DNA from: Muribaculaceae bacterium
GTDB taxonomy: Bacteria; Bacteroidota; Bacteroidia; Bacteroidales; Muribaculaceae
NCBI GenBank assembly: GCA_017962765.1
Contig: JAGCUP010000031.1
Span: 1 to 34,074, forward strand
Length of the DNA stretch: 34,074 nt
Direction of reading: 5' to 3'
Shown here: positions 8,765 through 17,083 of the stretch, one piece after another
Layout: each line of letters starts with the position of its first letter
How positions within the stretch are numbered: the first letter of the stretch is position 1
Translations under genes and position numbers: made by a program
The notes under the pieces: generated by a model
The model's database searches: none
What the model was told of the DNA's origin: nothing
Seen by the model: only the letters and a program-made list of their open reading frames with translations

Positions 8765-9778
8765 TTATAAAATTGATTTTAGTCGCGATACGATGGCAGC
8801 AGCGGTGTCGGCATCAACGCACAACTCGCGATAGATGCCGCGCAACGTGGTCGCCGTGAGTGCGTCGAAATCCTCCTTACGGGCCACGGGCCACACGCCA
8901 GCCATTTCGAGTGTGGCGGGACTCACGAGGTGTTGGCCTTCGCCCGTGCCGTAGCACGAAGGGCGGTGGCGTCGTCGGGGGAACAGTGCGAAGTAGCCCC
9001 GTTGTTTCTCGCACCACGCTATGGCGTTCACCGGCGGGTCGTCATCTCCAGTCGTCTCGGCTATTGCCAAGAAGGCGCTGTCGAGGAACTGGAACACGTC
9101 GATGGGCCGTGGCGCGCTTCCCACAATGGCGAATCGGCCTGCCGTGTCGATGGTGCCCACAAACTTCTCCCCATCGTGATGGATGAGGTGGTGTGTCGGC
9201 AAGGTCTTGGCGTAACGCGCCATTTCCTTACAGAGGGGCACATCGGGGAGTCCGGCTTGGAAGTGGAAATGATGGGGTGCCGAGGCACCGCAACGTGCCC
9301 CGTTGAAGAACACCACCCATCCGGGCAACAACACCGACAGTTCCACCATGTCCTCGAGTCGCCCCGAGTTGAGCGATTGAGGGAGGTGTCGCATGTCGGC
9401 GATGGTGATATGGTTGTGGAGGATGGGGTAGGGGTTAAGTTGCAGTCGGTATTCGTTCCACCGCGACTTCCACCCCACCGACATCTGTTCCGGGGGCTGG
9501 TTCTCTTGACACAGGAAACACGGCGGCTCGGCGGGGCCCTCGGTTGTAGGGGCTGCCGCCGAGCGTCGTCGTTCAGGATTGTATTGCAGCTGGAATTTGA
9601 GCGAAGAACCGTCGCCTTGGAAGAGGTATAATGTGCGCCGTTCCATGTTGTCGAGCGCGAGGTGGTTGCGGCGTGCGAGGTCCCACCAGTTCATTTGCTG
9701 GTCGAACAGCTTCACCACCTCGCGGTACATGGCCAAATGGGCGGGTTGCTCGTCGGGTGACGTTTTTTTCTTCGCCAT
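8765..9778 (-). CDS. DUF4922 protein, GalT/HIT-like nucleotidyltransferase fold
   Basis: The 337-residue protein contains GWVVFFNGARCGASAPHHFHFQAG at about residues 150-173. The GASAPxHxHxQ pattern is the catalytic motif of GDP-glucose phosphorylase/GalT/Ap4A-phosphorylase-like enzymes, in which a histidine takes the nucleotidyl group. Two CxxC-type cysteines occur in PCFLCQENQPPEQ near residue 90, and YRLQLNPYPILHNHITIAD follows, also typical of the family. It probably moves a nucleotide monophosphate between a sugar phosphate and a nucleoside diphosphate, in the cytoplasm. It lies between a glycosyltransferase (14 bases upstream) and the SpoIID-domain gene (25 bases downstream), so a link to sugar-nucleotide handling in this locus is likely, but the substrate is unknown. 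Confidence 0.75.
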   Translation of the reverse strand: MAKKKTSPDEQPAHLAMYREVVKLFDQQMNWWDLARRNHLALDNMERRTLYLFQGDGSSLKFQLQYNPERRRSAAAPTTEGPAEPPCFLCQENQPPEQMSVGWKSRWNEYRLQLNPYPILHNHITIADMRHLPQSLNSGRLEDMVELSVLLPGWVVFFNGARCGASAPHHFHFQAGLPDVPLCKEMARYAKTLPTHHLIHHDGEKFVGTIDTAGRFAIVGSAPRPIDVFQFLDSAFLAIAETTGDDDPPVNAIAWCEKQRGYFALFPRRRHRPSCYGTGEGQHLVSPATLEMAGVWPVARKEDFDALTATTLRGIYRELCVDADTAAAIVSRLKSIL

Positions 9779-9792
9779 GGGCAGGCAACGTG

Positions 9793-11277
9793 TTATTTCT
9801 TGTTAAGGGCGATGCGTGCCTGGAGCTCCCAGGTGCGGATGCGGTCCTTATAGAGGTTGTTGCGGTTCATCTTCTCCACATCGAGACTTGCGTCGCTATT
9901 GTCGTCCCAACGGCGGCACAGATAGACGGGGGTATAGACGCGCCCAATCTGGTAGGTGCGCGAAATGTTCAGACCCAATGCGTAGTCCTCGCCGTAGCTT
10001 GTGTTGGGAATCTTCACGTCGCGCAGCACGGGAGTATAGAAAGCGCGGGGTGCGCCCAGTCCGTTGATGCGCAGGGCGTTGTTGCGTCCGTTCTCGGGGG
10101 TCCATTCCTTGTGGTCGATGACGCCCGGCGGGATGGGATTGCCGTCGATGTCGGTCATCAGGTAGGTACCCACGACCATGGCCACGTTTTGCTCGTAGAA
10201 GGCGTCGACCATCGTCTGGAGGGTGTTCTCGTCCTTATACATGTCGTCGCTGTCGAGCTGCACGATGAACTTGCCGGCCTGTGGATGGTGGGCTGCCATG
10301 TTCCAGTAGCCGCCGATGCCCATGTCGTAGAAGTCGGCGATGAGGTGTAGCAGGCGCGGGTCGTCATATTCGGCGATAGCCTCGCGTGTGCCGTCGGTCG
10401 AGAAGTTGTCGACCACCATGAGATTGAACTTGAACGTGGTCTTCTGCCTCAGCACGCTGTCGATGGCGTCGCGGATGGTGCGGATGCGGTTGCGCACGGG
10501 AATCATCACCGTGGCCTCCACGGCAAACTTGTCCTCGCCGAATTCGATGTGCTTGAAGTTGGGCACCATCTTGCCGTCCACTTCTTTCTCGGGGGCCAGA
10601 TAGCCGCCGATTTCCTTGAGGTGCTCGGTGCAAGCGGCCTCCATCTCAATTTGACGTCCGCGGTTGCGCGGGTCCACATAGTCGAATATTTTTTCGCCAC
10701 TCTTGCGCGTGTCGAGCTCCACATCGCTGTAGAGGAACTCGTTGATGTGGGTGATGGCAGCGAATTGCGACAGTTTCAGGCGCAGGTCGTAGAGGCCGGC
10801 ATGCTCGTAGGTGGCAGTCATCTTCTCGGCGGCTTTCTTGAAGCAGCACGAGCAGAAAACGAGGACGCTGCCAAAGTCGAAGTCGTCGCGCAGCGCGCCC
10901 ATCTGGTAGTCGATGACGGGAGCCTTGTCGGCACCCTTGTCGGTGACGTTGTAGTGGTCGGCATAGACCATGCCGCTGCCGCTGTCGGCGAGGATTTTCA
11001 CGAAGCGCTCAATGGCGAAAGGCGCGAACTTGAGAGTGACGTGCTTGGTGTAGAGTAGTGTGACGTCGCTGTCGGCTTTCTCGGCGATGGCCTTGATGGT
11101 GGCCGTCGAAGTGAGGTTGTTGACCTTAAGCACTTCGCATCCTTCGACGCATCCTTGTGCTTCGGGAGTGGCGAGCAGATAGATTTTATTGATGAGCTCT
11201 TGGCCCTTGAGGTTCTCGATGGTTGCCTGCACCTGCTCGGCGCTGACAAACGGGATGAAACAGTTGATTTTAGACAT
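9793..11277 (-). CDS. Family 2-type glycosyltransferase with extra N-terminal domain
   Basis: The 494-residue protein has no signal peptide and no membrane segments. Its C-terminal half from about residue 255 is a GT-A glycosyltransferase: ATVMIPVRNRIRTIRDAID, VVDNFSTDGTREAI and the metal-binding FIVQLDSDDMY near 343. The N-terminal half (residues 1-250) also has a Rossmann-like flow (CFIPFVSAEQVQ, VTLLYTKHV, MVYADHYNV), resembling a degenerate second transferase domain. It would transfer a sugar from a nucleotide donor, which fits the adjacent DUF4922 nucleotidyltransferase. The acceptor cannot be read. The gene follows the golvesin/amidase gene after 47 bases without a clear promoter, so co-transcription is likely. 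Confidence 0.8.
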   Translation of the reverse strand: MSKINCFIPFVSAEQVQATIENLKGQELINKIYLLATPEAQGCVEGCEVLKVNNLTSTATIKAIAEKADSDVTLLYTKHVTLKFAPFAIERFVKILADSGSGMVYADHYNVTDKGADKAPVIDYQMGALRDDFDFGSVLVFCSCCFKKAAEKMTATYEHAGLYDLRLKLSQFAAITHINEFLYSDVELDTRKSGEKIFDYVDPRNRGRQIEMEAACTEHLKEIGGYLAPEKEVDGKMVPNFKHIEFGEDKFAVEATVMIPVRNRIRTIRDAIDSVLRQKTTFKFNLMVVDNFSTDGTREAIAEYDDPRLLHLIADFYDMGIGGYWNMAAHHPQAGKFIVQLDSDDMYKDENTLQTMVDAFYEQNVAMVVGTYLMTDIDGNPIPPGVIDHKEWTPENGRNNALRINGLGAPRAFYTPVLRDVKIPNTSYGEDYALGLNISRTYQIGRVYTPVYLCRRWDDNSDASLDVEKMNRNNLYKDRIRTWELQARIALNKK

Positions 11278-11324
11278 GATTTTTATTTTTTAGTAATTAG
11301 TTGACAAGTTAATAATCAGTTGAA

Positions 11325-14300
11325 TTATTTGTTGAGGAGGAATTCCAGCAGGTTGCCCATGAGCGCGTGGCGCTCGCCGCGGTCCTGCATGGTTTCCAGC
11401 GGGAAGCCGAGCACGGTGGTGCGGTAGTTGCCGCGGTTGCTGGCGATGGCCGCCGGGATGTTGTTCTCGGTGTAGCGCATGATGGTGGCACCCTGGCTGT
11501 CGCTGGCCTTGATGGCGTCGGGGCTCTCGGCGGCATAGACCACGCTGTTGAGCTCGGTGGTGAAGTGATAATTCTTGCCGTCGACGATGCTGCGCTGGAA
11601 GGGCGACGCTACGGTAATCACCTCGCCGCGCTGCGTGGCCTGGCCGGTGAGGTACTCATATCCGAGGACGCTCTTGGCGAAGTCGATTTCGTTGGCACTC
11701 GGGGAGTCCTTGTCCCAGATGTCGGTGGCGACATAAGCGCCGCTCACCAGCACGTTGCCGCCGCCCGAGGTGAACTGGCGCAGGGCTGTCATGAGGGGTC
11801 CGGTAAAGGCTTTATAGCGGTTGGGCACGGCGCCGCGTCCCAATTTCGTCTCTTTTTGCTTGCCCATAATCAGGTCGATGACGGCGACGTTGCGGGTGTC
11901 GGCCTTGCCGTTCTCGAGAGCTTGCGCGCTTGTCGAGACGAACGAGTAGCCATTGGCGAGCAATGCCTCGCCGTGCACACTGGGATAGTCGAAGGTGTTG
12001 CCGGCGATGACCGTGGTCTCATAACCCATGCGGCTGGCACCGAAGCCGCCGGCATCGTCGTCGCGCCAGGGCAGCTTGCGGCGGAACTCGAATTGTGAGC
12101 CCAGATAGTTGTATTGCTTGATGTAGGGCACGCCATGGTCTTTCTCATCGTAGAAGCCGGCCATTTCGCCGCAGTCGAACCAGTCGGGCGCGCTTATGCG
12201 GGTGAAGTTGTTTACCACGAGCACGTTGCCTTTGCTTTCCTTGGCCACGCCTAGTGAGAGCGTCTCGCTGGGGAAGCTGCGTCCGCCATCGTTGAGGGCG
12301 ATGATTTTGTAGCTGTGCACTTCATTGTCTTCAATGCTCACCGAGTAGTGCGGGTCGTTGACGACATCAATTTCCTTAAAACCGTTCTCGTTGCCCACGC
12401 GCTCGAGCACGATGTATTTTTTGGGGTCGGCGTTGTCGCTCAGATTGTCGTGGGTGGGTTGCCAGCGAAGCATATACAGGCGGTCGCTCACGCGCGTGAT
12501 GGTGAAGCTGTTGACGGGCAGCGGCTGCACCACATAGTCGCGGTGGTCGCGCTGGGCAATAAACTTGAGGATGCCTTTATAGATGGCGCGGCTCACGGTG
12601 AAACGGAACGACGGGTCGAGGCCGTATTTCATGTCGGCAAAATTCTGGTGGCTCAACAACTCGAGGAGCATGGCGGGCACCTCGGGGACGCGCGCCTCAT
12701 AGTAGGACTTGTCCCACATTCCTCGGCGCGTCCAGTTGGGCTCGAAGTCGGCGCGCACGTCCTTCACGATTTCGCTCACCACGAAGTTGGTGAGGTTGCG
12801 CGACATCTCGCGTGGCGTGCCGTTCTCGTAGCGCCCGAAGTTTTTACCGTTTTTCTTGGTGCAATAGATGCCCAGGGTGCCGATGATGTCGTCGTTCATC
12901 GTCGTGCCGGCGTCGCTATGGAAAGCGAATGAAACATCCACGGGCACGTTGAGGCCCTTGGCGTTGGGCAGCACTTGCGAACCGCCCGCCAGGTAGTTGA
13001 CCCACTCGCCACGGCAGCGGTAGTCATCGACATAGTCGTTGATGCCGTTGCTCGTCGAGTACACCTCGTGGGGAAATCCCGACCACTGGAGCCAGTAGCG
13101 TGCGCCCTCGGTGTAACGGGGGTGCAGGCTGGGGATGTATTTGTAGTCGATGCCTTCCTTGCCCAGGTATTTTTCGTTCTCCTGCTCAGCAGCGAGGCGC
13201 TTGTTCTCCTCGGTGGGGAGGGCGGGGCGTCGCACGATGTTGCCCATACCGCCACCCACTTTGACGGCGTCGGCGGTGACAACGTGCTTGTCATCGTGGC
13301 CCAGGTTGGTGAGCGTCACCACTTTCTCGTTAAGTCCCCTAGCAAGGCGGTAGTGGCCTAGATATACCCACACGCCGCCGCCCATGGTCTGGTCTACGGT
13401 CATTTCGCGCTGCTGGTCGAGCGACGTGATGGTGTAGTGGGCGTCTTGGCTGCTGTTGGGCAGTGTCTTGTAGGAGACATATACAGCATAATCACCAGCC
13501 TCGGGCACCGTCACGTCCCAATAGGCAGTGGAAACTTTTTTCTTGTCCTTGATGGTTTTGGCCATACGGTAGGTGCCGTCGGTGAAGGGGTTCTCGAAGT
13601 CCTTGTAGCTCTCCTGCTTATAGGCGAAACCGGCATCCTTGCCTGCGCCCCACTTCTGCTTGCCGTTGGCCTCGTTGTAGCCGGCCTGTGCGCGGAAGCC
13701 GTCGTTATCGACGATGACCTCGGTGCGTTGTGTGTCGCGTTCGCGGGGACTCCACACGTAGGCTCCGGCGTTCTCGAGCATGGGGTTAAGGAAGGGCATG
13801 ACGTAGCTTTGCGTGTAGAGGTCTTCGACGGTCTGGAGCACGCGTGCGCGTTGCCATTCCCAGCGGTTGAGTTTGGGCTCGAAATACCATCCGTGGCTCT
13901 GCCACATGGCGATGATGTTGCCGTCGAGGCCCTTGCTGTAGTGGCGGTTGGGATCGAGGTCGCGGACGAAGGCCGTGTGTTGCCGCTTGTAGCTGTTATC
14001 GTAGGCGGCGAAATATTGCTCCACGGGGTTTCCGGCGATGGTGAGTGCCACCTTCTTGTCGGCGAAATCGTCGCCGAGCGCCGTTTTGATGTCACCCTTT
14101 AGGGCGTCGAGGCTCTCGCGGGTGAAGGGCACGTCGCCATAGTTTTCGGTCAAATCTACGCGTAGGGTGTCACCGTCGAGGACGGCGCTGTGCGCCTTGG
14201 GCGTGCCAATTCCCATCTTAGGTGGCACGGTGGCCGCCACGGCCTTGTTCACTTGGGCCAGTTGTGTCTCGTTGAGCGCTTGTGCTCCCATTGCCAGGCA

Positions 14301-14342
14301 CGACAGGGTCAATGCTAGGGCTATCAGAATTTTTTTTGCCAT
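11325..14342 (-). CDS. Exported golvesin-domain / N-acetylmuramoyl-L-alanine amidase-like protein
   Basis: The 1005-residue protein starts with a signal peptide (AKKILIALALTLSCLAMGAQA). Around residues 270-330 it has a golvesin C-terminal-like beta domain (GDYAVYVSYKTLP). Residues 400-590 resemble a zinc amidase of the Amidase_3 type: SLHPRYTEGARYW, then VSFAFHSDAGTT near 474 and VPAMLLELLSHQN near 557, matching the His and Glu positions of that family. A fibronectin-like module (FTITRVSDRLYMLRWQP) and a long C-terminal beta-rich part follow. It probably cleaves peptide stems from peptidoglycan in the periplasm or outside. The longer frame up to 14405 overlaps the promoter at 14403-14432, so the ATG at 14342 before the signal sequence is chosen. 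It is the first gene of the minus-strand run. Confidence 0.75.
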   Translation of the reverse strand: MAKKILIALALTLSCLAMGAQALNETQLAQVNKAVAATVPPKMGIGTPKAHSAVLDGDTLRVDLTENYGDVPFTRESLDALKGDIKTALGDDFADKKVALTIAGNPVEQYFAAYDNSYKRQHTAFVRDLDPNRHYSKGLDGNIIAMWQSHGWYFEPKLNRWEWQRARVLQTVEDLYTQSYVMPFLNPMLENAGAYVWSPRERDTQRTEVIVDNDGFRAQAGYNEANGKQKWGAGKDAGFAYKQESYKDFENPFTDGTYRMAKTIKDKKKVSTAYWDVTVPEAGDYAVYVSYKTLPNSSQDAHYTITSLDQQREMTVDQTMGGGVWVYLGHYRLARGLNEKVVTLTNLGHDDKHVVTADAVKVGGGMGNIVRRPALPTEENKRLAAEQENEKYLGKEGIDYKYIPSLHPRYTEGARYWLQWSGFPHEVYSTSNGINDYVDDYRCRGEWVNYLAGGSQVLPNAKGLNVPVDVSFAFHSDAGTTMNDDIIGTLGIYCTKKNGKNFGRYENGTPREMSRNLTNFVVSEIVKDVRADFEPNWTRRGMWDKSYYEARVPEVPAMLLELLSHQNFADMKYGLDPSFRFTVSRAIYKGILKFIAQRDHRDYVVQPLPVNSFTITRVSDRLYMLRWQPTHDNLSDNADPKKYIVLERVGNENGFKEIDVVNDPHYSVSIEDNEVHSYKIIALNDGGRSFPSETLSLGVAKESKGNVLVVNNFTRISAPDWFDCGEMAGFYDEKDHGVPYIKQYNYLGSQFEFRRKLPWRDDDAGGFGASRMGYETTVIAGNTFDYPSVHGEALLANGYSFVSTSAQALENGKADTRNVAVIDLIMGKQKETKLGRGAVPNRYKAFTGPLMTALRQFTSGGGNVLVSGAYVATDIWDKDSPSANEIDFAKSVLGYEYLTGQATQRGEVITVASPFQRSIVDGKNYHFTTELNSVVYAAESPDAIKASDSQGATIMRYTENNIPAAIASNRGNYRTTVLGFPLETMQDRGERHALMGNLLEFLLNK

Positions 14343-14402
14343 ATTAATAGTGAAATGTGATGAATATTCGTCGCTTTGAGGGCCACTTTTGGCCACACGA
14401 GA

Positions 14403-14432
14403 CAAAATTACTCAAAACATTCCACTTATCAA
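14403..14432 (-). promoter_or_regulatory. Promoter of the minus-strand peptidoglycan gene run
   Basis: On the minus strand TAATTTTG (14403-14410) is a -7 box of the Bacteroidetes TAnnTTTG type, and TTG (14430-14432) lies 19 bases before it as the -33 element. The start codon at 14342 follows about 60 bases downstream. The -33 element falls inside the palindrome at 14427-14459. Confidence 0.7.
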
Positions 14433-14459
14433 GAAAAAGAATCCATCTTTTTCTTGATA
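14427..14459. repeat. Perfect 14-bp inverted repeat with 5-base loop
   Basis: TATCAAGAAAAAGA (14427-14440) is followed by ATCCA and then its exact reverse complement (14446-14459). It sits about 30 bases past the kinase stop and covers the -33 element of the next promoter. It could be an operator, or an AT-rich hairpin ending the kinase transcript; there is no U-run behind it in the minus direction, which favours the former slightly. Confidence 0.75.
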
Positions 14460-14490
14460 TAAACATTATTTAATATTCGTAAACGAATTT

Positions 14491-15348
14491 TTAAGGATTT
14501 GTAGTGTGGTAAACTACCAAGCCGGGCATCGAGCTGCTGATGATTTTCAGGATGTGCGCGTCGTAGTTGGTGGCCACTTGCAACAACACTTCGCTGTACT
14601 TGCAGGCCACGGCGCCTACGAAGCAGATGGGGTGCGCTTTATAGTCATACTGGCACAAGTGCCGCTCGAAGAAACGCGAGATTTCGTTGTATACCAGTTT
14701 ATAGACATACTCCTCGTCGAGGTGGTCGGCCAGGAACATGCTGTAGTTGCGCAGGTTGCGGTTTGCGTATGGGTTGTTATATACGCTGTCCATAATGGCT
14801 TCGGGCGTCGTCTGCATATTCTCGAAGAACGCCTCAATGAGGTGCCTCGGAGCCAGGTTCTTGAGCACGTCGCCCAAGAAGATGCGGCCCATGGCGCTGC
14901 CGCTGCCCTCGTCGCCCAGGATGAATCCGCACGAGCTCACGTGGCGGGCGATACGTTCGCCGTCGTAGAAGCACGAGTTACTACCGGTGCCCAGGATGCA
15001 GGCCAGTCCCGCCTCGTTGATGAGGAGTCCGCGCGCTGCTCCCAACAGGTCGCTCTCGACCACCGTGGGCGACTTGAACTGTGCCACGAGCGAGGCCTCC
15101 ACCGTCTTGTTTTTCTCGGGGTTGGAGCAACCGGCACCGTAGAAATAGACATGGTCCCAACGGCGCTTGAAAAACTCGTGTGGCAACTCGAGGCGCACGA
15201 TGTGGCTAATCTCGCGGCGTGTTTGGAAAAACGGGTTCAAGCCGGTCGTGGTGGCCTGCGCCACCACCTCGCCTCCGCTCACGAGGCTCCACTCGGTGCG
15301 TGTCGACGAGCTCTCGCCAATCACGATGTTCTCTTCGGTCGTTCTCAT
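14491..15348 (-). CDS. BadF/BadG-type sugar kinase (GlcNAc/MurNAc kinase-like), altered phosphate-1 motif
   Basis: The 285-residue protein is an ASKHA-fold kinase of the BadF/BadG group that includes N-acetylglucosamine kinases and Tannerella MurK. It shows CILGTGSNSCFYDGE near residue 117, GFILGDEGSGSAMGRIFLGDVLK near 138-160 and FVGAVACKYSEVL near the C terminus. It is a paralog of the kinase at 20855-21700, sharing the GTGSNSC and GDEGSG blocks. The N-terminal phosphate-1 motif reads VIGESSSTRTEW where the paralog has LIADCGSTKINW, so the usual aspartate is glutamate and the glycine is serine. It may phosphorylate an amino sugar from cell-wall salvage, or be specialised. It has its own promoter and lies just before the peptidoglycan run. 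Confidence 0.75.
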   Translation of the reverse strand: MRTTEENIVIGESSSTRTEWSLVSGGEVVAQATTTGLNPFFQTRREISHIVRLELPHEFFKRRWDHVYFYGAGCSNPEKNKTVEASLVAQFKSPTVVESDLLGAARGLLINEAGLACILGTGSNSCFYDGERIARHVSSCGFILGDEGSGSAMGRIFLGDVLKNLAPRHLIEAFFENMQTTPEAIMDSVYNNPYANRNLRNYSMFLADHLDEEYVYKLVYNEISRFFERHLCQYDYKAHPICFVGAVACKYSEVLLQVATNYDAHILKIISSSMPGLVVYHTTNP

Positions 15349-15370
15349 CCTATAGAAACTTAAAAACGTG

Positions 15371-15402
15371 CAAAATTACCTCAATTTTTATAAATAATTC
15401 AA
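15371..15402 (-). promoter_or_regulatory. Promoter of the first kinase gene
   Basis: Minus-strand TAATTTTG (15371-15378) with TTG (15400-15402) 21 bases upstream gives a Bacteroidetes-type promoter. The kinase start codon at 15348 lies about 22 bases downstream of the -7 box. Confidence 0.65.
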
Positions 15403-15604
15403 AAATACACAATAATTAACACATAGTTATATTTATTAACAGAACAATATGCAAATAGACAATAACCGTTAAACCTGAATCTTGTGCGCGGGCGAATTAA
15501 GCGCAGGTGAATTAGGGAGGGCTATGGAACCCTATTTTCACGGGTTTTAGTGCTGACCGATAAAAAAACACTATTATAAAAGGTGGAAATTGAAGGAAAT
15601 TCGC

Positions 15605-15612
15605 TATCTTTG
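15605..15612 (+). promoter_or_regulatory. Promoter -7 box of the cysteine desulfidase-like gene
   Basis: TATCTTTG matches the Bacteroidetes -7 box TAnnTTTG and lies 22 bases before the ATG at 15635. No TTG was found at the usual 19-21 base distance, so the -33 element is weak or absent. Confidence 0.45.
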
Positions 15613-15634
15613 CCGATAGAAAAACTTTGTGGTT

Positions 15635-16951
15635 ATGATGACGAAAAACGAGCGACAAGCGATTATTGCGCTGATTAAAAAACAAGTGGTGCCCGCCATC
15701 GGGTGTACTGAACCAATGGCCGTGGCACTGTGTGTGGCTAAGGCTACCGAATTACTGGGAACGCTTCCCGAGCACATTGAGTTGCGCCTGAGTGCGAATA
15801 TTCTCAAGAACGCTATGGGAGTGGGGATTCCCGGCACCGGCATGATAGGCCTGCCCATCGCCGTGGCCCTCGGCGCTCTCATTGGCCGGCCCGAGCGCGG
15901 CTTGGAGGTGCTGTGCGACTGCAATAAGGAGGCGGTGGAACGGGGCAAACAGTATATTGCCGAGAACCGCATCCATGTGGCGCTCGAGGAACAGGACCTC
16001 GATAAGCTCTACATCAACGTGCTGGTCACGGCACAAGGGCATCAGGCCGAGGCACGCATCAAGACGCACCATACCCATTTTGTGTGGCTGGCCAAGGATG
16101 GCCAACCCGTTGAGGAGCATGGTCAGGCTTGCCCGGGCGGCATCGTCGCCGACGATGAGTCCGATGATGACCTGCAGATCACGCTGCACAAGGTGTATGA
16201 GTTTGCCACCGAAACCGAGGTCGAGGACCTGCGCTTTATCCTTGAGGCCAAGCGCCTGAACGAGGCAGCCGCCATGAGCGGACTGCGGGAGAACTACGGG
16301 CATCAACTGGGGAAAACCATGTGCTCGCCGCTGGGACGCGGAATCATGGGCGACAGCATCTTTGCCAAAGTGCTCTCGGTGACCAGTTGCGCTTGTGACG
16401 CGCGCATGGCAGGGGCTATGGTGCCCGTGATGAGCAACTCGGGGTCGGGTAACCAGGGCATCTGCGCCACCATGCCGGTGGTCGTGTTTGCCGAGGAGAA
16501 CCATAACACCGAAGAAGAACTTATTCGCGCGCTCATCATCTCGAACCTCACGGCCATCTACATCAAGCAGACGCTGGGTGCTTTGTCTGCGCTTTGCGGA
16601 TGCGTGGTGGCCTCGACAGGCAGCAGTTGCGGCATCACCTACCTGATGGGTGGAACCTACGAACAAATCAGCTATTCGGTGAAAAACATGATTGCCAACC
16701 TCACCGGCATGATTTGCGACGGAGCAAAGCCCTCGTGCGCACTGAAGCTCACCAGCGGTGTGAGCACCGCGGTGCTCAGTGCCATGCTCGCCATGCAGCA
16801 CAAGTACGTGTCGTCGCAGGAGGGTATCATCGACGATGACGTGGACCAGAGCATCCACAACCTCACGGCCATTGGCAGCAAGGGCATGGACGAGACCGAC
16901 CGCTTTGTCCTCGACATCATGACCCACAAGACCAACCAAGCCGGCTGTTAA
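15635..16951 (+). CDS. cyuA: L-cysteine desulfidase / L-serine dehydratase alpha-like enzyme (UPF0597, CyuA family)
   Basis: The 438-residue cytoplasmic protein opens with the family signature KKQVVPAIGCTEPMAVAL and has GVGIPGTGMIGLPIAVALGAL near residue 55, NSGSGNQGICATMPV near 270 and LCGCVVASTGSSCGITYLMGG near 320. These glycine- and cysteine-rich blocks are those of the iron-sulfur-dependent L-serine dehydratase alpha family that includes E. coli CyuA (YhaM), which breaks L-cysteine into pyruvate, ammonia and sulfide. The cysteines in GCTEP, GICAT and the LCGC/SSCG block are candidate cluster ligands. It stands alone between two promoters and is probably single-gene. A GTG at 15629 and ATGs at 15635 and 15638 are all possible starts. 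Serine rather than cysteine as substrate cannot be excluded. Confidence 0.85.
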   Translation: MMTKNERQAIIALIKKQVVPAIGCTEPMAVALCVAKATELLGTLPEHIELRLSANILKNAMGVGIPGTGMIGLPIAVALGALIGRPERGLEVLCDCNKEAVERGKQYIAENRIHVALEEQDLDKLYINVLVTAQGHQAEARIKTHHTHFVWLAKDGQPVEEHGQACPGGIVADDESDDDLQITLHKVYEFATETEVEDLRFILEAKRLNEAAAMSGLRENYGHQLGKTMCSPLGRGIMGDSIFAKVLSVTSCACDARMAGAMVPVMSNSGSGNQGICATMPVVVFAEENHNTEEELIRALIISNLTAIYIKQTLGALSALCGCVVASTGSSCGITYLMGGTYEQISYSVKNMIANLTGMICDGAKPSCALKLTSGVSTAVLSAMLAMQHKYVSSQEGIIDDDVDQSIHNLTAIGSKGMDETDRFVLDIMTHKTNQAGC

Positions 16952-17021
16952 TGGCGAGAAAGATAGCAGCCTACTCGCACCACCCAAAATGGCGGTAGGT
17001 GGAGAAAAGAGAGGGATATTG

Positions 17022-17052
17022 TTGTGAATCTCAAATCTTTTCGCTAATTTTG
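17022..17052 (+). promoter_or_regulatory. Promoter of the first LRR-dockerin gene
   Basis: TTG (17022-17024) and TAATTTTG (17045-17052) are separated by 20 bases, a full Bacteroidetes promoter, 31 bases before the ATG at 17084. Confidence 0.72.
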
Positions 17053-17083
17053 CGCATGTCAAACCATTAGTATTCCAGAAATT

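Noticed and set aside
15528..15546. AACCC/GGGTT hairpin upstream of the cysteine desulfidase-like gene
   Set aside because: Only five pairs and no strong U-run; too weak to call a terminator or riboswitch.
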